Shown here one piece after another: positions 17,201 through 25,303 of a stretch of 47,866 bases of DNA; position 1 is the stretch's first letter, and each line of letters begins with the position of its first letter. The position numbers and the translations under genes were made by a program. Below the pieces are notes generated by a model. That model searched no databases and had not been told where the DNA came from. It worked only from the letters and a program-made list of their open reading frames with translations. The stretch spans positions 1 through 47,866 of the forward strand of contig JALONJ010000012.1 in NCBI GenBank assembly GCA_025455045.1. The letters run 5' to 3'. This DNA comes from Microscillaceae bacterium (GTDB lineage: Bacteria; Bacteroidota; Bacteroidia; Cytophagales; Microscillaceae).

Positions 17201-17441
17201 CCGAAGACATATATTTCATTCCCGGCACGCCATTGATGGCTCTTTCTAAGGGCACAATAGCGGCTTTGGTAACCGTTTCGGCATTAGCCCCGGTATATTC
17301 TACAGTTACATTTACTTCGGGAGGGGCAATACTCGGAAATTGCGTCATAGGTAATTGCAGCAATGACAATGAACCTAAAAGGGTGATTATCAAAGAAATA
17401 ACAATAGACAAAATCGGTCTATGAATAAATTTAGCCGTCAT
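14286..17441 (-). CDS. RND efflux pump inner-membrane subunit (HAE1/AcrB type)
   Basis: A 1051-residue pump, the normal length for AcrB/MexB relatives. It has the classic duplicated 6+6 TM layout with two large periplasmic loops. The N-terminus FIHRPILSIVISLII and the PVSLIGTF / SLPTGIFGAFLF segments are typical. The proton-relay aspartates are in GIVVDNAIVVVEA (TM4) and the lysine is in LIGLLGKNAILIVEFA (TM10). It exports hydrophobic drugs or detergents using the proton gradient. It follows the adaptor gene by 21 bp, the only gap in the window without a palindrome. The substrate range cannot be read from the sequence. It is not the heavy-metal (HME) type, since the HAE1 charged residues are present. 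Confidence 0.93.
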   Translation of the reverse strand: MTAKFIHRPILSIVISLIITLLGSLSLLQLPMTQFPSIAPPEVNVTVEYTGANAETVTKAAIVPLERAINGVPGMKYMSSDAGNDGVGVVQIIFEVGTNPDVAAINVQNRVTAVMGELPVEVTRNGVKIAKEENSMLMYLNIFSQDTTLQEKFLYNFVDINVLAELKRIKGVGYADILGAKEYAMRVWLKPDKMLAYNISTNDVSEALQKQNLEAAPGKVGENSDKTDQSLQYVLKYTGKYNTPDQYGNIPIKANAEGDILRIKDIADIEFGTAYYDVEAKFNGKPTAAIMLKQLPGSNASEVIKNVKTRMAEIKAKTFLQGMDYEVSYDVSRFLDAAVYEVVKTLIEAFLLVSLVVFIFLQDFRSTLIPAIAVPVSLIGTFLFMQLMGFSLNLITLFALVLAIGIVVDNAIVVVEAVHAKMEHSGMGAKKATEKAMREISGAIVAITLVMSAVFVPVAFMSGPSGIFYRQFSLTMAVSIVISGIVALTLTPALCALLLKNTHHHSPKRNLIQRFFAGFNHQYNRLAERYQNLIGRIASRNIITYLILLGFCVGTGLLGRIISVGFIPNEDQGMFYASITTPSGATLERTKSVVNEIQKVCQGIKSIESVSTLAGTNVLSDGTGATYGTCLINLKEWEKREETLEEVIEILSEKTKYIKDAKIEFFPPPAVPGYGNASGFELRLLDKTGSGDYKKMEAITQQFIQDLVARPEIENAFTIFDASFPQYMLHIDNDRAAQKGVSVEEAMQTLQTLIGSEYATNFIRFGQMYKVMVQALPEYRAKPEDILKMYVKNENGEMVPLSAFLRLEKIYGLEQITRYNMYPSAELNGEASSGYSSGSAIQAIQEVAQTKLPKGFDIDWAGISRDEVSAGNEALYIFIICLVFVYLLLSAQYESFLMPLPVILSLPTGIFGAFLFLWLMGLENNIYAQIAMIMLIGLLGKNAILIVEFASIRQREGKTPLVAAMEGAKERLRPILMTSFAFVAGLIPLVFASGAGAVGNRTIGAASAGGMLIGTIFGVIIIPGLYVIFAQIRQSANTTKKKLEIPLTEEV

Positions 17442-17462
17442 AAATGATTATATTTATTGTTT

Positions 17463-18620
17463 TTACTTTTGAGCAATTGGTGAATTTATGCTTTTTGAGC
17501 CTTTATTTTCTGCCAAGATTTTATCTCCGGCTTTGACTCTTTGAATACCCTCATAAATGATTTTATCTTGTGGTGAAAGCCCCGATTCAACTACATAAAA
17601 ATTAGGAATACTTTGTTTGACTTTAATTTTTCGCAACTGTGCTGTATTCTTGGCATCCAAAGCATAAACGTAAATATCTTCTTGAATCTCAAAAGTGGAT
17701 TTATGCGGCACTAACAAAGCATTTTTCAAGGGCAGATTCACTCGCACTTTGCCACTCGCCCCGTGTTTAATCAATTGGTTGGGATTGGCAAATCGGGCGC
17801 GGAAAGCAATATTGCCGGTACTTCTATCTATCTCATTTTCAGCCGTTTCTATCACACCTTCTGCGCTGTGCAACTCATTATTGGCTAAAACCAACTGTAC
17901 TTTTTGGGAATTATTCAACTTGCCTTGTTTGATAAAGTCAAAATATTCTTTTTCTGAAACTTTAAAATAGGCAAATACTTCTTGATTGTTAGAAATGCTC
18001 GTCAATAAATTACCTTCTTCGACCAGACTACCGGTTTTTAGGGGGTGGCGATTAATAGTTCCACTAAAAGGAGCTTTGACTTGGGTAAAAGCCAGATTAA
18101 TTTGCGCGCTTGCAACTGCTGACTTTGCTTCCTCAATTCTGGCTTGAATTGCCTCCATTTTGGCATTAGCCATAGCTAATTCAGAAGCGGAAACTATGTT
18201 TTTATCGGCTAAAACTTTGGTATTATTGCGTTCTACTTCGGCAATTTTTAGTTCGGCAAGGGCATTTTTTAATTGGGCATTAGCTTTCAACAAATCTTCT
18301 CTAAATTCTTGAGCACTAAGGGTGAAAATTACTTGCCCGGTTTGGACCGAAGTTCCTTCATCCACGTGTATTTGTTCAATAAAACCTCTTACTCTTGAGC
18401 GAATCTCGACATTTTGTATCGAGTGAATTTCCGCTACATAATCTGCCACTATCAACGTATCTTTGGCAATTGGATTTATTATTTGGAATTTATCTTCAGT
18501 TTGGGCAATTTGGGACTTATTGGAAGAACAACTAAAACTCACTATTATTGGAAATGCTAATAAAGAGTAGCGTATGTAGTAAACCAAGAATATGTATTTC
18601 AATTTGGGTAAATAATTCAT
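17463..18620 (-). CDS. RND efflux periplasmic adaptor (AcrA/MexA type)
   Basis: A 385-residue membrane-fusion protein. A signal peptide with a lipobox (SFSCSS, Cys30) predicts lipid anchoring. Family blocks are the lipoyl-domain halves (VEIRSRVRGFIEQIHVDEGTSV, seen as two adjoining motifs, and KAPFSGTINRHPLKTGSLV), an alpha-hairpin between them (about 95-170) and the beta-barrel/membrane-proximal region. It is first in the operon adaptor-pump-channel. The start at 18620 is the only one giving a full signal peptide. It couples the pump to the outer-membrane factor. Confidence 0.92.
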   Translation of the reverse strand: MNYLPKLKYIFLVYYIRYSLLAFPIIVSFSCSSNKSQIAQTEDKFQIINPIAKDTLIVADYVAEIHSIQNVEIRSRVRGFIEQIHVDEGTSVQTGQVIFTLSAQEFREDLLKANAQLKNALAELKIAEVERNNTKVLADKNIVSASELAMANAKMEAIQARIEEAKSAVASAQINLAFTQVKAPFSGTINRHPLKTGSLVEEGNLLTSISNNQEVFAYFKVSEKEYFDFIKQGKLNNSQKVQLVLANNELHSAEGVIETAENEIDRSTGNIAFRARFANPNQLIKHGASGKVRVNLPLKNALLVPHKSTFEIQEDIYVYALDAKNTAQLRKIKVKQSIPNFYVVESGLSPQDKIIYEGIQRVKAGDKILAENKGSKSINSPIAQK

Positions 18621-18664
18621 TTTTTTGGAAAATTTTTAGGATTATAAAACACAATAAATAAAAG

Positions 18665-18691
18665 ACAAATGATTGATAATCAGATAGTTAT
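18665..18691. repeat. Intergenic palindrome copy (18673 core)
   Basis: Exact core TTGATAATCAG at 18673-18683 with a full right arm ATAGTTATG, upstream of the efflux operon. Confidence 0.85.
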
Positions 18692-18841
18692 GCAATAACA
18701 CAAGGTTCTGATTAGCAACTATTCATCAATAACTTTTCATCAAGCATTTGAGCTTTTGCAGAGCAAAGACCCTCAAAATACTTTTGAGTAAGAATATTAA
18801 ATGGAAAACTAAAATGGAGAAATGTATAAAACAATGATGCT

Positions 18842-18868
18842 ATTAATCAATTGAAAATCAATTGATTA
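18842..18868. repeat. Degenerate palindrome copy (18850 core)
   Basis: Core TTGAAAATCAA at 18850-18860, flanked by ATCAA and TTGAT, which extend the dyad. Confidence 0.6.
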
Positions 18869-18896
18869 GCTCATTTATCATTTCATAAAGGGAGGC

Positions 18897-19277
18897 TTAG
18901 ACTTCGGGGGGCTGAATGATTTCTTTGGTAAAATCAAAAAGATAATGATTAGATTTATAGATTCGACCGATGGGTTTAGAGTTGTAACTTACTATTACAA
19001 AACTTTGAAAGAGGTCTTTTTGATGTAGAAATTCAGTTTTTTTGTTTAAGGGTGAATTATTATCTTCATCTGGCTCATCTTGTTCCGAGATAGCGTCTTC
19101 TAATCCCAAAAAATCTTCTAAAACCAGCTCTACAATACTTTCAATGTCGTTGATTGCCAAGTTTTCGGGCAAATAATCCGGCTGGGCATCGGGCGCATCA
19201 ATGCTAAAGTTGAGTAGTTGAAAAATGACTACAAAACAAAGGATTCTGAAAATAATATTTTTCCGAAAAAACTTCAT
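18897..19277 (-). CDS. Small acidic exported protein of unknown function
   Basis: A 126-residue protein. The N-terminus is an uncleaved or cleavable signal anchor (basic MKFFRKN then IIFRILCFVVIFQLLNF). An acidic middle region contains NDIESIVELVLEDFLGLEDAI followed by an Asp/Glu-rich linker, and an aromatic C-terminal part follows. I recall similar short proteins in Bacteroidota close to RND-type efflux genes, but no function is established. A perfect -7 box (TAACTTTG, 19282-19289) ends only 5 nt before the ATG, so the message would be nearly leaderless. It is 276 bp upstream of the efflux operon, in the same direction, with two palindromes in between. Confidence 0.65.
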   Translation of the reverse strand: MKFFRKNIIFRILCFVVIFQLLNFSIDAPDAQPDYLPENLAINDIESIVELVLEDFLGLEDAISEQDEPDEDNNSPLNKKTEFLHQKDLFQSFVIVSYNSKPIGRIYKSNHYLFDFTKEIIQPPEV

Positions 19278-19281
19278 ACTG

Positions 19282-19289
19282 CAAAGTTA
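19282..19289 (-). promoter_or_regulatory. Candidate -7 box, near-leaderless
   Basis: The minus strand reads TAACTTTG, matching TAnnTTTG, immediately upstream of the 19277 start codon. Confidence 0.5.
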
Positions 19290-19437
19290 GACTATTTTTC
19301 TATTAACTTAGTTGAATATTAGTTAATTAACTTATTATTAAAATAAATTGTTCAAAATAATACCTACACGTTAATAAAATGAAGTTTTCTTAAACAATAG
19401 TTCGGATAGTTTCTGGTTTCTAGTTCCGAGTTTTTTG

Positions 19438-19464
19438 TTAAGTGCTTGATAATCAATTAGTTAC
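19438..19464. repeat. Intergenic palindrome copy (19446 core)
   Basis: Exact core TTGATAATCAA at 19446-19456, right arm TTAGTTACA. It directly abuts repeat A. Confidence 0.8.
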
Positions 19465-19480
19465 AAGAAATATTTGGTTC

Positions 19481-19566
19481 TTCACCACTTTTCAGGAAAA
19501 TTGTAATGCAGGCTGTCTAGCCTGCCCGCGTAAATGAGTTGAGGCTTAGAATAAAGCCAGAATTTC
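19481..19566. repeat. Dispersed repeat A, copy 2
   Basis: Inverted partner of 9781-9868. It reads CACCACTTTTCAGGAAAATT, then a GCAGGCTGTCTAGCCTGC hairpin, then GAGGCTTAGAATAAAGCC. More diverged relatives lie at 30126-30200 and 47736-47760. Confidence 0.75.
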
Positions 19567-19580
19567 AATATTTGAAATAA

Positions 19581-19609
19581 CATAACTAACTGATAATCAA
19601 TTACTTATA
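19581..19609. repeat. Full-length palindrome copy (19590 core)
   Basis: Left arm CATAACTAA, exact core CTGATAATCAA (19590-19600) and right arm TTACTTATA. Confidence 0.85.
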
Positions 19610-19664
19610 AAAAATATCCGAAGTATTGTATAAAGAAAATTTTAAATATTTTTTGTGAAAATGT

Positions 19665-19691
19665 ATAAAACACTGATAATCAATTGATTAG
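19665..19691. repeat. Intergenic palindrome copy (19673 core)
   Basis: Exact core CTGATAATCAA at 19673-19683, followed by TTGATTAGA. Confidence 0.75.
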
Positions 19692-19731
19692 ATAATTACT
19701 GATTGGTACGTAGATTCCAAAACGAAATGGC

Positions 19732-19775
19732 AAAAAAATATTCCCATTTTTCGGCAGAGGGGTGAAAAATGGGAA
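19732..19775 (-). terminator. Rho-independent terminator of the ion-channel gene
   Basis: TTCCCATTTTTC (19741-19752) and GAAAAATGGGAA (19764-19775) form a perfect 12-bp stem. On the minus strand it is followed by a T-rich tract (19732-19738). Confidence 0.8.
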
Positions 19776-19842
19776 TTGCGGTTTATTTATACGCGCGCGG
19801 CACCTTACCAGCGTGCGAGCCTAGCTTATGAAGATTGATTTT

Positions 19843-21438
19843 TTAGCGATTTATAGACTTGAGTTGTTCAGATAATTCAGCAATTAATTCATAAAACACA
19901 TAATTATCCAATGCCTTGCGGCTTATCTCTATTTGATAAACTTCTAAATTCAAAGCGGCAAGCCATTTGAACAAGTCATTTTCCTGCGTGTGTGCATCAT
20001 CTACTTTTTGAATACGATAGTTTTCGGAGAGGTCTGCCACCGCAAAGACCCAAACAGGCTTTTGACCCGCCAGCGATTGAACATCTTGTTTGAAATGCTC
20101 CATAGCTATTTTGGGCAAGGGGACTTTTTTAAGTTTTTTCTTGGAATGAGGTAAGGTAGTATCTTCAAAAAACAAGGGATTGTGCAGAAAAGAAGCATCG
20201 TACAAGCTATTGAGCGAATTGGTCTGAAACAACTCATTAGAAATCAGATGCGCTTGGTGCAATTCGCTCACCGCATAAGCAAAATAACCAATTCCTTTGT
20301 TCTCGAAAGCATCTGGGCAAATGATGGTTACTTTGGCATTTTCTAGGGTTCTTTTCACGCCATACTCCGTAAGTGTTCCGTAGCCATAAAACTCTACCAA
20401 ATTGGTATCGCTATATTTGCCGCTATCATCGGATTGCACAGCCCTCAGCCTAAACCCGGGCTTAGTTTCTAAGATATTGAAGAGATTATTTTGATGAATA
20501 TAAAGGGCGTTTTGGAGGGTAAAAACGGTTCTAGGACGCTCGTACAATTTGACTTTGAGAATAGAATTATATTTTGGTCGGAAGGCTTGCATCAAAACTT
20601 TGAACAAGGCTTCAATTTTTTTCTGCTCCAAAACTTCCAAAAAGCCCGAAGCAATGATACCCGTGGGAATGACCACAATGGCAATATTCAAAAAGCCTAA
20701 CAATCCGGCGATAAAACGACCCAACGGCGTAGTAGGCATAAAACCACCTTCTACATATCCGGCAAGGTCGCCTACAAACATAGAAAAACACCAAATCATC
20801 GAAGCCCAAATATCTGTAAACTTCGTTGGTTCTCCATTGGCTTGGGCTTCTTTGTTGGGTTGGCTAAAGGCAAATTCAAATTTGTTTTCTGCCTCATATA
20901 GCAAAACCGCCAGAAAAACCGTCATTATTACTACAATAATGGCGGTTTTGAATAAAATATCTTTTTTAATGATAATTGCTCTCAAGACCAACTCCACCGA
21001 ATCATCGTGGCGGAAGGCTTTGAACACTCGCAAAAGACGCAGGGTCAAAAAATAATCGTGATGCTCTGAACCTAAGGCAAATAATACTGCCGGTAAAACG
21101 GCAAGGAAATCAATGAGCAGATAAAAAAACAATAGAAAACGCTCCCAAGGGGTTTTGGTGTGCGCATACAAATCGTTGATTACAAAAACGCGCAACAATA
21201 ATTCAATTAAAAAAACCGCCATCGCTATATCTTCAAAAATCAGCAAAGATTGGTACAGCGAAGGATTCGATTTGATAGCCGGAAGGGTTTCTAAAATAAC
21301 CCCCAAGCTACTTGCCAAAATCAGTAAATAGATGCTTCGATCAATTTTTTTTTGCCACAGAGGAGAATCTACATTCAACTCAAAAAGAGAAACCAAATGT
21401 TGTCTAAATTTTTTCATCTTTTTTATTAAATACTTCAA
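19843..21438 (-). CDS. Voltage-gated-like ion channel with atypical filter
   Basis: A 531-residue membrane protein. S1-S4-like helices occupy about 28-165; the S4-like helix LTLRLLRVFKAFRHDD carries regularly spaced Arg/Lys. S5, a pore loop and S6 (GLLGFLNIAIVVIPTGIIASGF) follow. The C-terminal 250 residues are soluble, ending in a helical region, and resemble no domain I can name. The expected potassium filter TxGYGD is absent; the pore loop reads WCFSMFVGDLAGYVEGG. PTTPLGRFI before S6 is typical of the Kv family. It could be a non-selective or modified K+ channel. The start may instead be MKKFRQ at 21417. An intrinsic terminator follows. Confidence 0.8.
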   Translation of the reverse strand: MKYLIKKMKKFRQHLVSLFELNVDSPLWQKKIDRSIYLLILASSLGVILETLPAIKSNPSLYQSLLIFEDIAMAVFLIELLLRVFVINDLYAHTKTPWERFLLFFYLLIDFLAVLPAVLFALGSEHHDYFLTLRLLRVFKAFRHDDSVELVLRAIIIKKDILFKTAIIVVIMTVFLAVLLYEAENKFEFAFSQPNKEAQANGEPTKFTDIWASMIWCFSMFVGDLAGYVEGGFMPTTPLGRFIAGLLGFLNIAIVVIPTGIIASGFLEVLEQKKIEALFKVLMQAFRPKYNSILKVKLYERPRTVFTLQNALYIHQNNLFNILETKPGFRLRAVQSDDSGKYSDTNLVEFYGYGTLTEYGVKRTLENAKVTIICPDAFENKGIGYFAYAVSELHQAHLISNELFQTNSLNSLYDASFLHNPLFFEDTTLPHSKKKLKKVPLPKIAMEHFKQDVQSLAGQKPVWVFAVADLSENYRIQKVDDAHTQENDLFKWLAALNLEVYQIEISRKALDNYVFYELIAELSEQLKSINR

Positions 21439-21464
21439 TAAAGGAACGAGTTAATTGGCTGGAT

Positions 21465-21565
21465 ATACTACTATACAAATTTCAAATTGGCAAATATCAA
21501 TCATTGATAATCAGCATTTTGCGCCTTAGCGTCTTAGCGTGAAAACATATTTTGTATAGCAGTAT
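21465..21565. mobile_element. MITE-like element, diverged relative of 10930-11044
   Basis: Ends ATACTACTATACAAA (21465-21479) and TTTGTATAGCAGTAT (21551-21565) match 14 of 15. One inner arm (GCGCCTTAGCGTCTTAGCG) is kept and the other is lost. A palindrome core TTGATAATCAG (21504-21514) is near the middle. No clear flanking duplication. Confidence 0.7.
21496..21522. repeat. Palindrome copy inside the second MITE (21504 core)
   Basis: Exact core TTGATAATCAG at 21504-21514, in the same relative position as in the first element. Confidence 0.75.
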
Positions 21566-21668
21566 TGTACTTGTTTATAAGCAAAGTTTTAAATGAAATT
21601 CTTATAAGAACAAAAAAAGGGGTCTAATGTTTGGAATTAGGAATTAATAATTATGAATTAGAAGTTAT

Positions 21669-21695
21669 ACAAATATTTGATTATCAATTAGTTAC
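21669..21695. repeat. Intergenic palindrome copy (21677 core)
   Basis: Exact core TTGATTATCAA at 21677-21687, right arm TTAGTTACA. Confidence 0.8.
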
Positions 21696-21751
21696 ATCTC
21701 AATAAATGTTTACTTTATTTTGTAATCGTTCCTTTATTTAATAAACTTTTG

Positions 21752-21778
21752 TTAATTGACTGATTTTCAATCACTTAA
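21752..21778. repeat. Degenerate palindrome copy (21760 core)
   Basis: Core CTGATTTTCAA at 21760-21770, followed by TCACTTAA. Confidence 0.55.
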
Positions 21779-21862
21779 CTCTCCATTTGGAACTAGAAAT
21801 GAGAAAATATGCGAACTATTGATATTTACGGAAATGTGATTTTGTTCCTACACTCCGGCGAT

Positions 21863-24154
21863 TTATCGCATTACTTGCACCCAGCCTTTATAAACTCTAT
21901 CGTGGCGCGGGTGCGTAAGTTCATAATAGTACATATCATTGGCGACTTTTTCGGCGCGCCAATCATTTTGATAATCAGGATTTTGGTAAACTAAATCGCC
22001 CAAGCGGTTGTAAATTTTCATTAACCAGCCTTTGGTAACAATGCCATTGACAAAAAAAGTTTCGTTTTTGCCACGGTTATCCGGCGTAAAAATATTGGGA
22101 ATCCAAAAATCTTCATCGGGGTTAAATATATCACAATCAATGAGTTGCAATTCTATAGAATCGCGCCGGATACAATTGCCGATTTGGGCTTCTACCCAGT
22201 ATTTGCCCGATTTATTGACCGAAATACGTGCTGTAATTGCGCCATTACTCCATCGGTATTTTACTTGCGGAATCTCGGGAATTGCCAAGGTATAATTTTC
22301 GCGGAAACAACCCCGAAAATTTGCTCCCAAATCAAAATTCAAATCTACAAAATTGACCCGAAGCGAGTCGCGCCTTACGCAGCCACCGCGCGTAACTTGT
22401 ACCCAATACACGCCACTCTGCGTAATTTCATAGTTGGCAGAGGTGGTATTGTCTTGCCAGCGATAACTGGCTTCGGATTGACTCACGTTGAACTGTAATT
22501 TTTCGCCCACACAAAGTACCGTATCCCGCCCAAGGTTTAAATTGGGGGGAATTGAATAGTTTACCACTAAAGTATCGGTAATTGAGCATCTGCCTTTTTT
22601 GATTTCTACCCAATATTTCCCCGGCTGGCTGATGGTATAAAGGAATGAAACCGAGCCGTCTTGCCAACGATAAGTTGCACCATTTTGAAATACATTGAAA
22701 GTAAGTTGCTCATTTTGGCAAAGAAAACGCTCATTGCCTAATTCAAGGGTAAGTTTATCTACCCGAATACTGTCCCTAACTTTACAATCGCCTTTACTTA
22801 CTTCTACCCAATACAAACCGCCGTTTTGAATGGCATAATTAGGGTTGCTTGAGCCGTCTTGCCAGCGATAAGTTGCGCCGTTTTGAAATACATTTAAGAC
22901 TAAACTTTCATTTACACACAAAATCGTGTCTTGACCTAAATTAACAATAGGCGGGCTAACTAGCTGAATATCAACGGTATCTCGAAAAACACAATGTTTT
23001 TTCCGTACCTCTACCCAATACTTACCGCTTTGGTTCACCGTAAAAGTTGGCGCAGTCGAGCCGTCTTGCCAGCGATAAGTTGCGCCCATAAATGTTGCAT
23101 CTAAGACCACTGTTTGGGTATTGCAAACCGTGCGGTCAGCTCCCAAATCAATTTTTAGCTTCTCAACTCGAATGGTATCCGAAATTTTGCAATTATCTTT
23201 AGTCAATTCCACCCAATAAACGCCACTTTCGCTTACCTGAAACTTAGATTGCGTAGAGCCATCTTGCCAACGATAACTCACATTGGGCTGGGAGGCATTG
23301 AGTTCTAAAATATCATTGGCACATAGCAAAGTATCATTGCCCAAATGGAGAATTGGTAAGATAACAAACTGAATATCAATTGAATCCCGAAAAATACAAT
23401 GCTTTTTCTTGATTTCTACCCAATATTTACCGCTTTGATTGACTTCAAAAGTAGGGGCGGTTGAGCCGTCTTGCCAGCGATAAGTTGCGCCTTCAAAAAA
23501 AGCATTCAATTCCAAAGGTTCATTTTGGCAAAGGCTTTGGTCATTGCCCAAGTCAATTTCCAAGATTTCAACTTTGATGCTATCAATCCGCCGACAATCG
23601 CCCTTGCTAACTTCTACCCAATACATACCGGCTTGATTTACTGTGAATTGCGGATTGCTAGAACCATCTTGCCAACGAAAACTAGCTTCGGGCTGATTGA
23701 CATTCAAAACCAAACTTTGCCTTACACACAAAAGCGTATCTTTGCCTAAATTGACCACCGGCGGGTCGGTAAAATCAATCAAAACCGTATCGGAAGTAAT
23801 ACAATGTTTTTTTCGCACTTCTACCCAATATTTGCCGGGTTGCGTAACCGTAAAACTCGGATTGGTAGAGCCGTCTTGCCAACGATAGCTCGCCCCGACA
23901 AAAAAAGCATTTAATTCAAACGGTTCATTTTTGCACAATAATTTGGGTTCACCCAATTCAATTTTCAAAACTTCGACCAAAATACTATCTCGTTTTTTGC
24001 AGTCGCCTATGCTGACTTCTACCCAGTACAAGCCGGTTTCTGAAATGATGTATTGGGGATTGGTAGAGCCATCTTGCCACTCATAAGTAGCATCGGGCTG
24101 GCTCACATCTAAATTCAAAAAATCATTTTCGCACGACAAAGTATCTTTGCCCAA
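21863..24154 (-). pseudogene. Repeat adhesin, C-terminal part (after second in-frame stop)
   Basis: The 763-residue C-terminal part of a giant secreted protein that reads in one frame from 26266 to 21863. It carries nine and a half copies of a 66-69-residue Ig-like repeat. Each copy has the signature YRWQDGSTxP, GxYWVEV and a Cys-x-x-x-D near its end; the Cys pairs with LxLGxDxxLC at the start of the unit. The last 90 residues are a gliding-motility-associated (CHU_C) domain (WIPNIFTPDNRGKNETFFV, MKIYNRLGDLVYQ), a type B type IX secretion sorting signal. Only this part carries that signal. The nominal start here is an internal TTG, so it is probably not translated alone. The true upstream frame continues back to 24259 without a stop. 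Confidence 0.85.
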
Positions 24155-24259
24155 GGCAACGATAGGAGGAACAGTAAAATCAATTTGGATGGAATCCCGG
24201 AGAATACAATTACCTTTTGTAACTTCTACCCAATAGGTACCGGCTTGATTTACAAGGAG

Positions 24260-25270
24260 TTACGGGTTGGCAGAGCCATCACTCCATAGGTATTTTTCGG
24301 CTTGCGCTTTGGAAGCATCAATCAAATAAGTTTCGCCCAAACATAGTAATTTATCATCTTCTAACTCAAATTGAAATTCCTCAATCACAATGGTATCGCT
24401 TACCACACAACTATCGCGGCGCACTTCTACCCAATACTTGCCGGGCTGAGTAACCGTAAAACTTGGATTGATAGAACCATCTTGCCAACGATAAGTAGCA
24501 TTTTCTTGAAAAGCATTTAAAGTAAAAGAATTAAAAATTTGATTACAAAAATAAATATCCTCGCCCAATTCTACTTGTAAGGGTGGGTACAAATAAATTT
24601 CAGTTTCTAAGGTTTCTTTGAAGCCATTGGTATATTCAATATCAACCCTTACGCGAAAACTGCCCGCCCGCGAAAAAGTATGAATTGGATTGCGTAAAGT
24701 GGAAGTATTTGCCCCGCCACTTGCCGGGTCGCCAAAATCCCACGTTTGAGTTTTGATGGGTTCGGTAGAAATTAAATCAAACTGCACGCTAAGGTCTTGA
24801 CAATTAGCCGAATACACCAATTCGGTGAGTGTACAACGCGCTACATTGACACATTTGAAAATGAAAGTTGAAACTCCACATTTAAAAACTTGGGCAGAAA
24901 CGCAATATTGTCCGGCTTGGCTGAAAAAATGCGATACGCGAAAACCTCTATCGGTATTTAAAGCTCCACTGCCAACATCATCAAAATTCCAACGAACCGA
25001 ATCAACCGCCAAAGAATCTTCAAACGTAAAAAATGACTCGGTAAACAAACAAACATCTGAAGTTTTGAAATCCAAGGGGCGGGCTTTGACAAAATTGGGT
25101 AAGCCTTGCTGCGAAGTTTTATTGCCTAAACCAAAACTATTATCTCGATAAAATGCAAAAAATGGGTCATCGGGATTGCCGCTTACCTCGGCATTAGGAT
25201 TGGGAATTACCCCCAAAAAATTACGATTATTTTTGGCTACATAAATTTTGCCATCGGGAGCAACTTGCAA
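24260..25270 (-). pseudogene. Repeat adhesin, middle part (between two in-frame stops)
   Basis: 336 residues in the same frame as the flanking pieces. It begins QVAPDGKIYVAKNN, the end of a WD40/beta-propeller-like N-terminal region. Two PKD-like domains follow (WNFDDVGSG, VSHFFSQAGQYCV; WDFGDPASGG, HTFSRAGSFRVRV), then the first one and a half units of the 12-unit Ig-like repeat array. It ends at TAA (24260-24262) in the middle of a repeat: the residues before (WSDGSANP) and after (NQAGTYWVEV) fit the repeat consensus exactly, with Gln or a similar residue expected at the stop. The TTG at 25270 is not a plausible natural start. Confidence 0.85.
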
Positions 25271-25303
25271 TGCCCCAAAGCTGTTGTTTACGCCCCCACT
25301 GCC

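Larger units (their letters stand above)
19278..19842. other. Repeat-dense intergenic region, 565 bp
   Basis: No gene seen. It contains three palindromes (19446, 19590, 19673), repeat A (19481-19566), an intrinsic terminator for the ion-channel gene and a GC-rich patch near 19791-19830. Confidence 0.6.
21439..21862. other. Intergenic region, 424 bp, with a second MITE relative
   Basis: Holds the 101-bp element 21465-21565, palindromes at 21677 and 21760, and a GGAATTAGGAATTAATAATT-type direct-repeat tract near 21630-21665 that recurs at 5740 and 36508. Confidence 0.6.
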
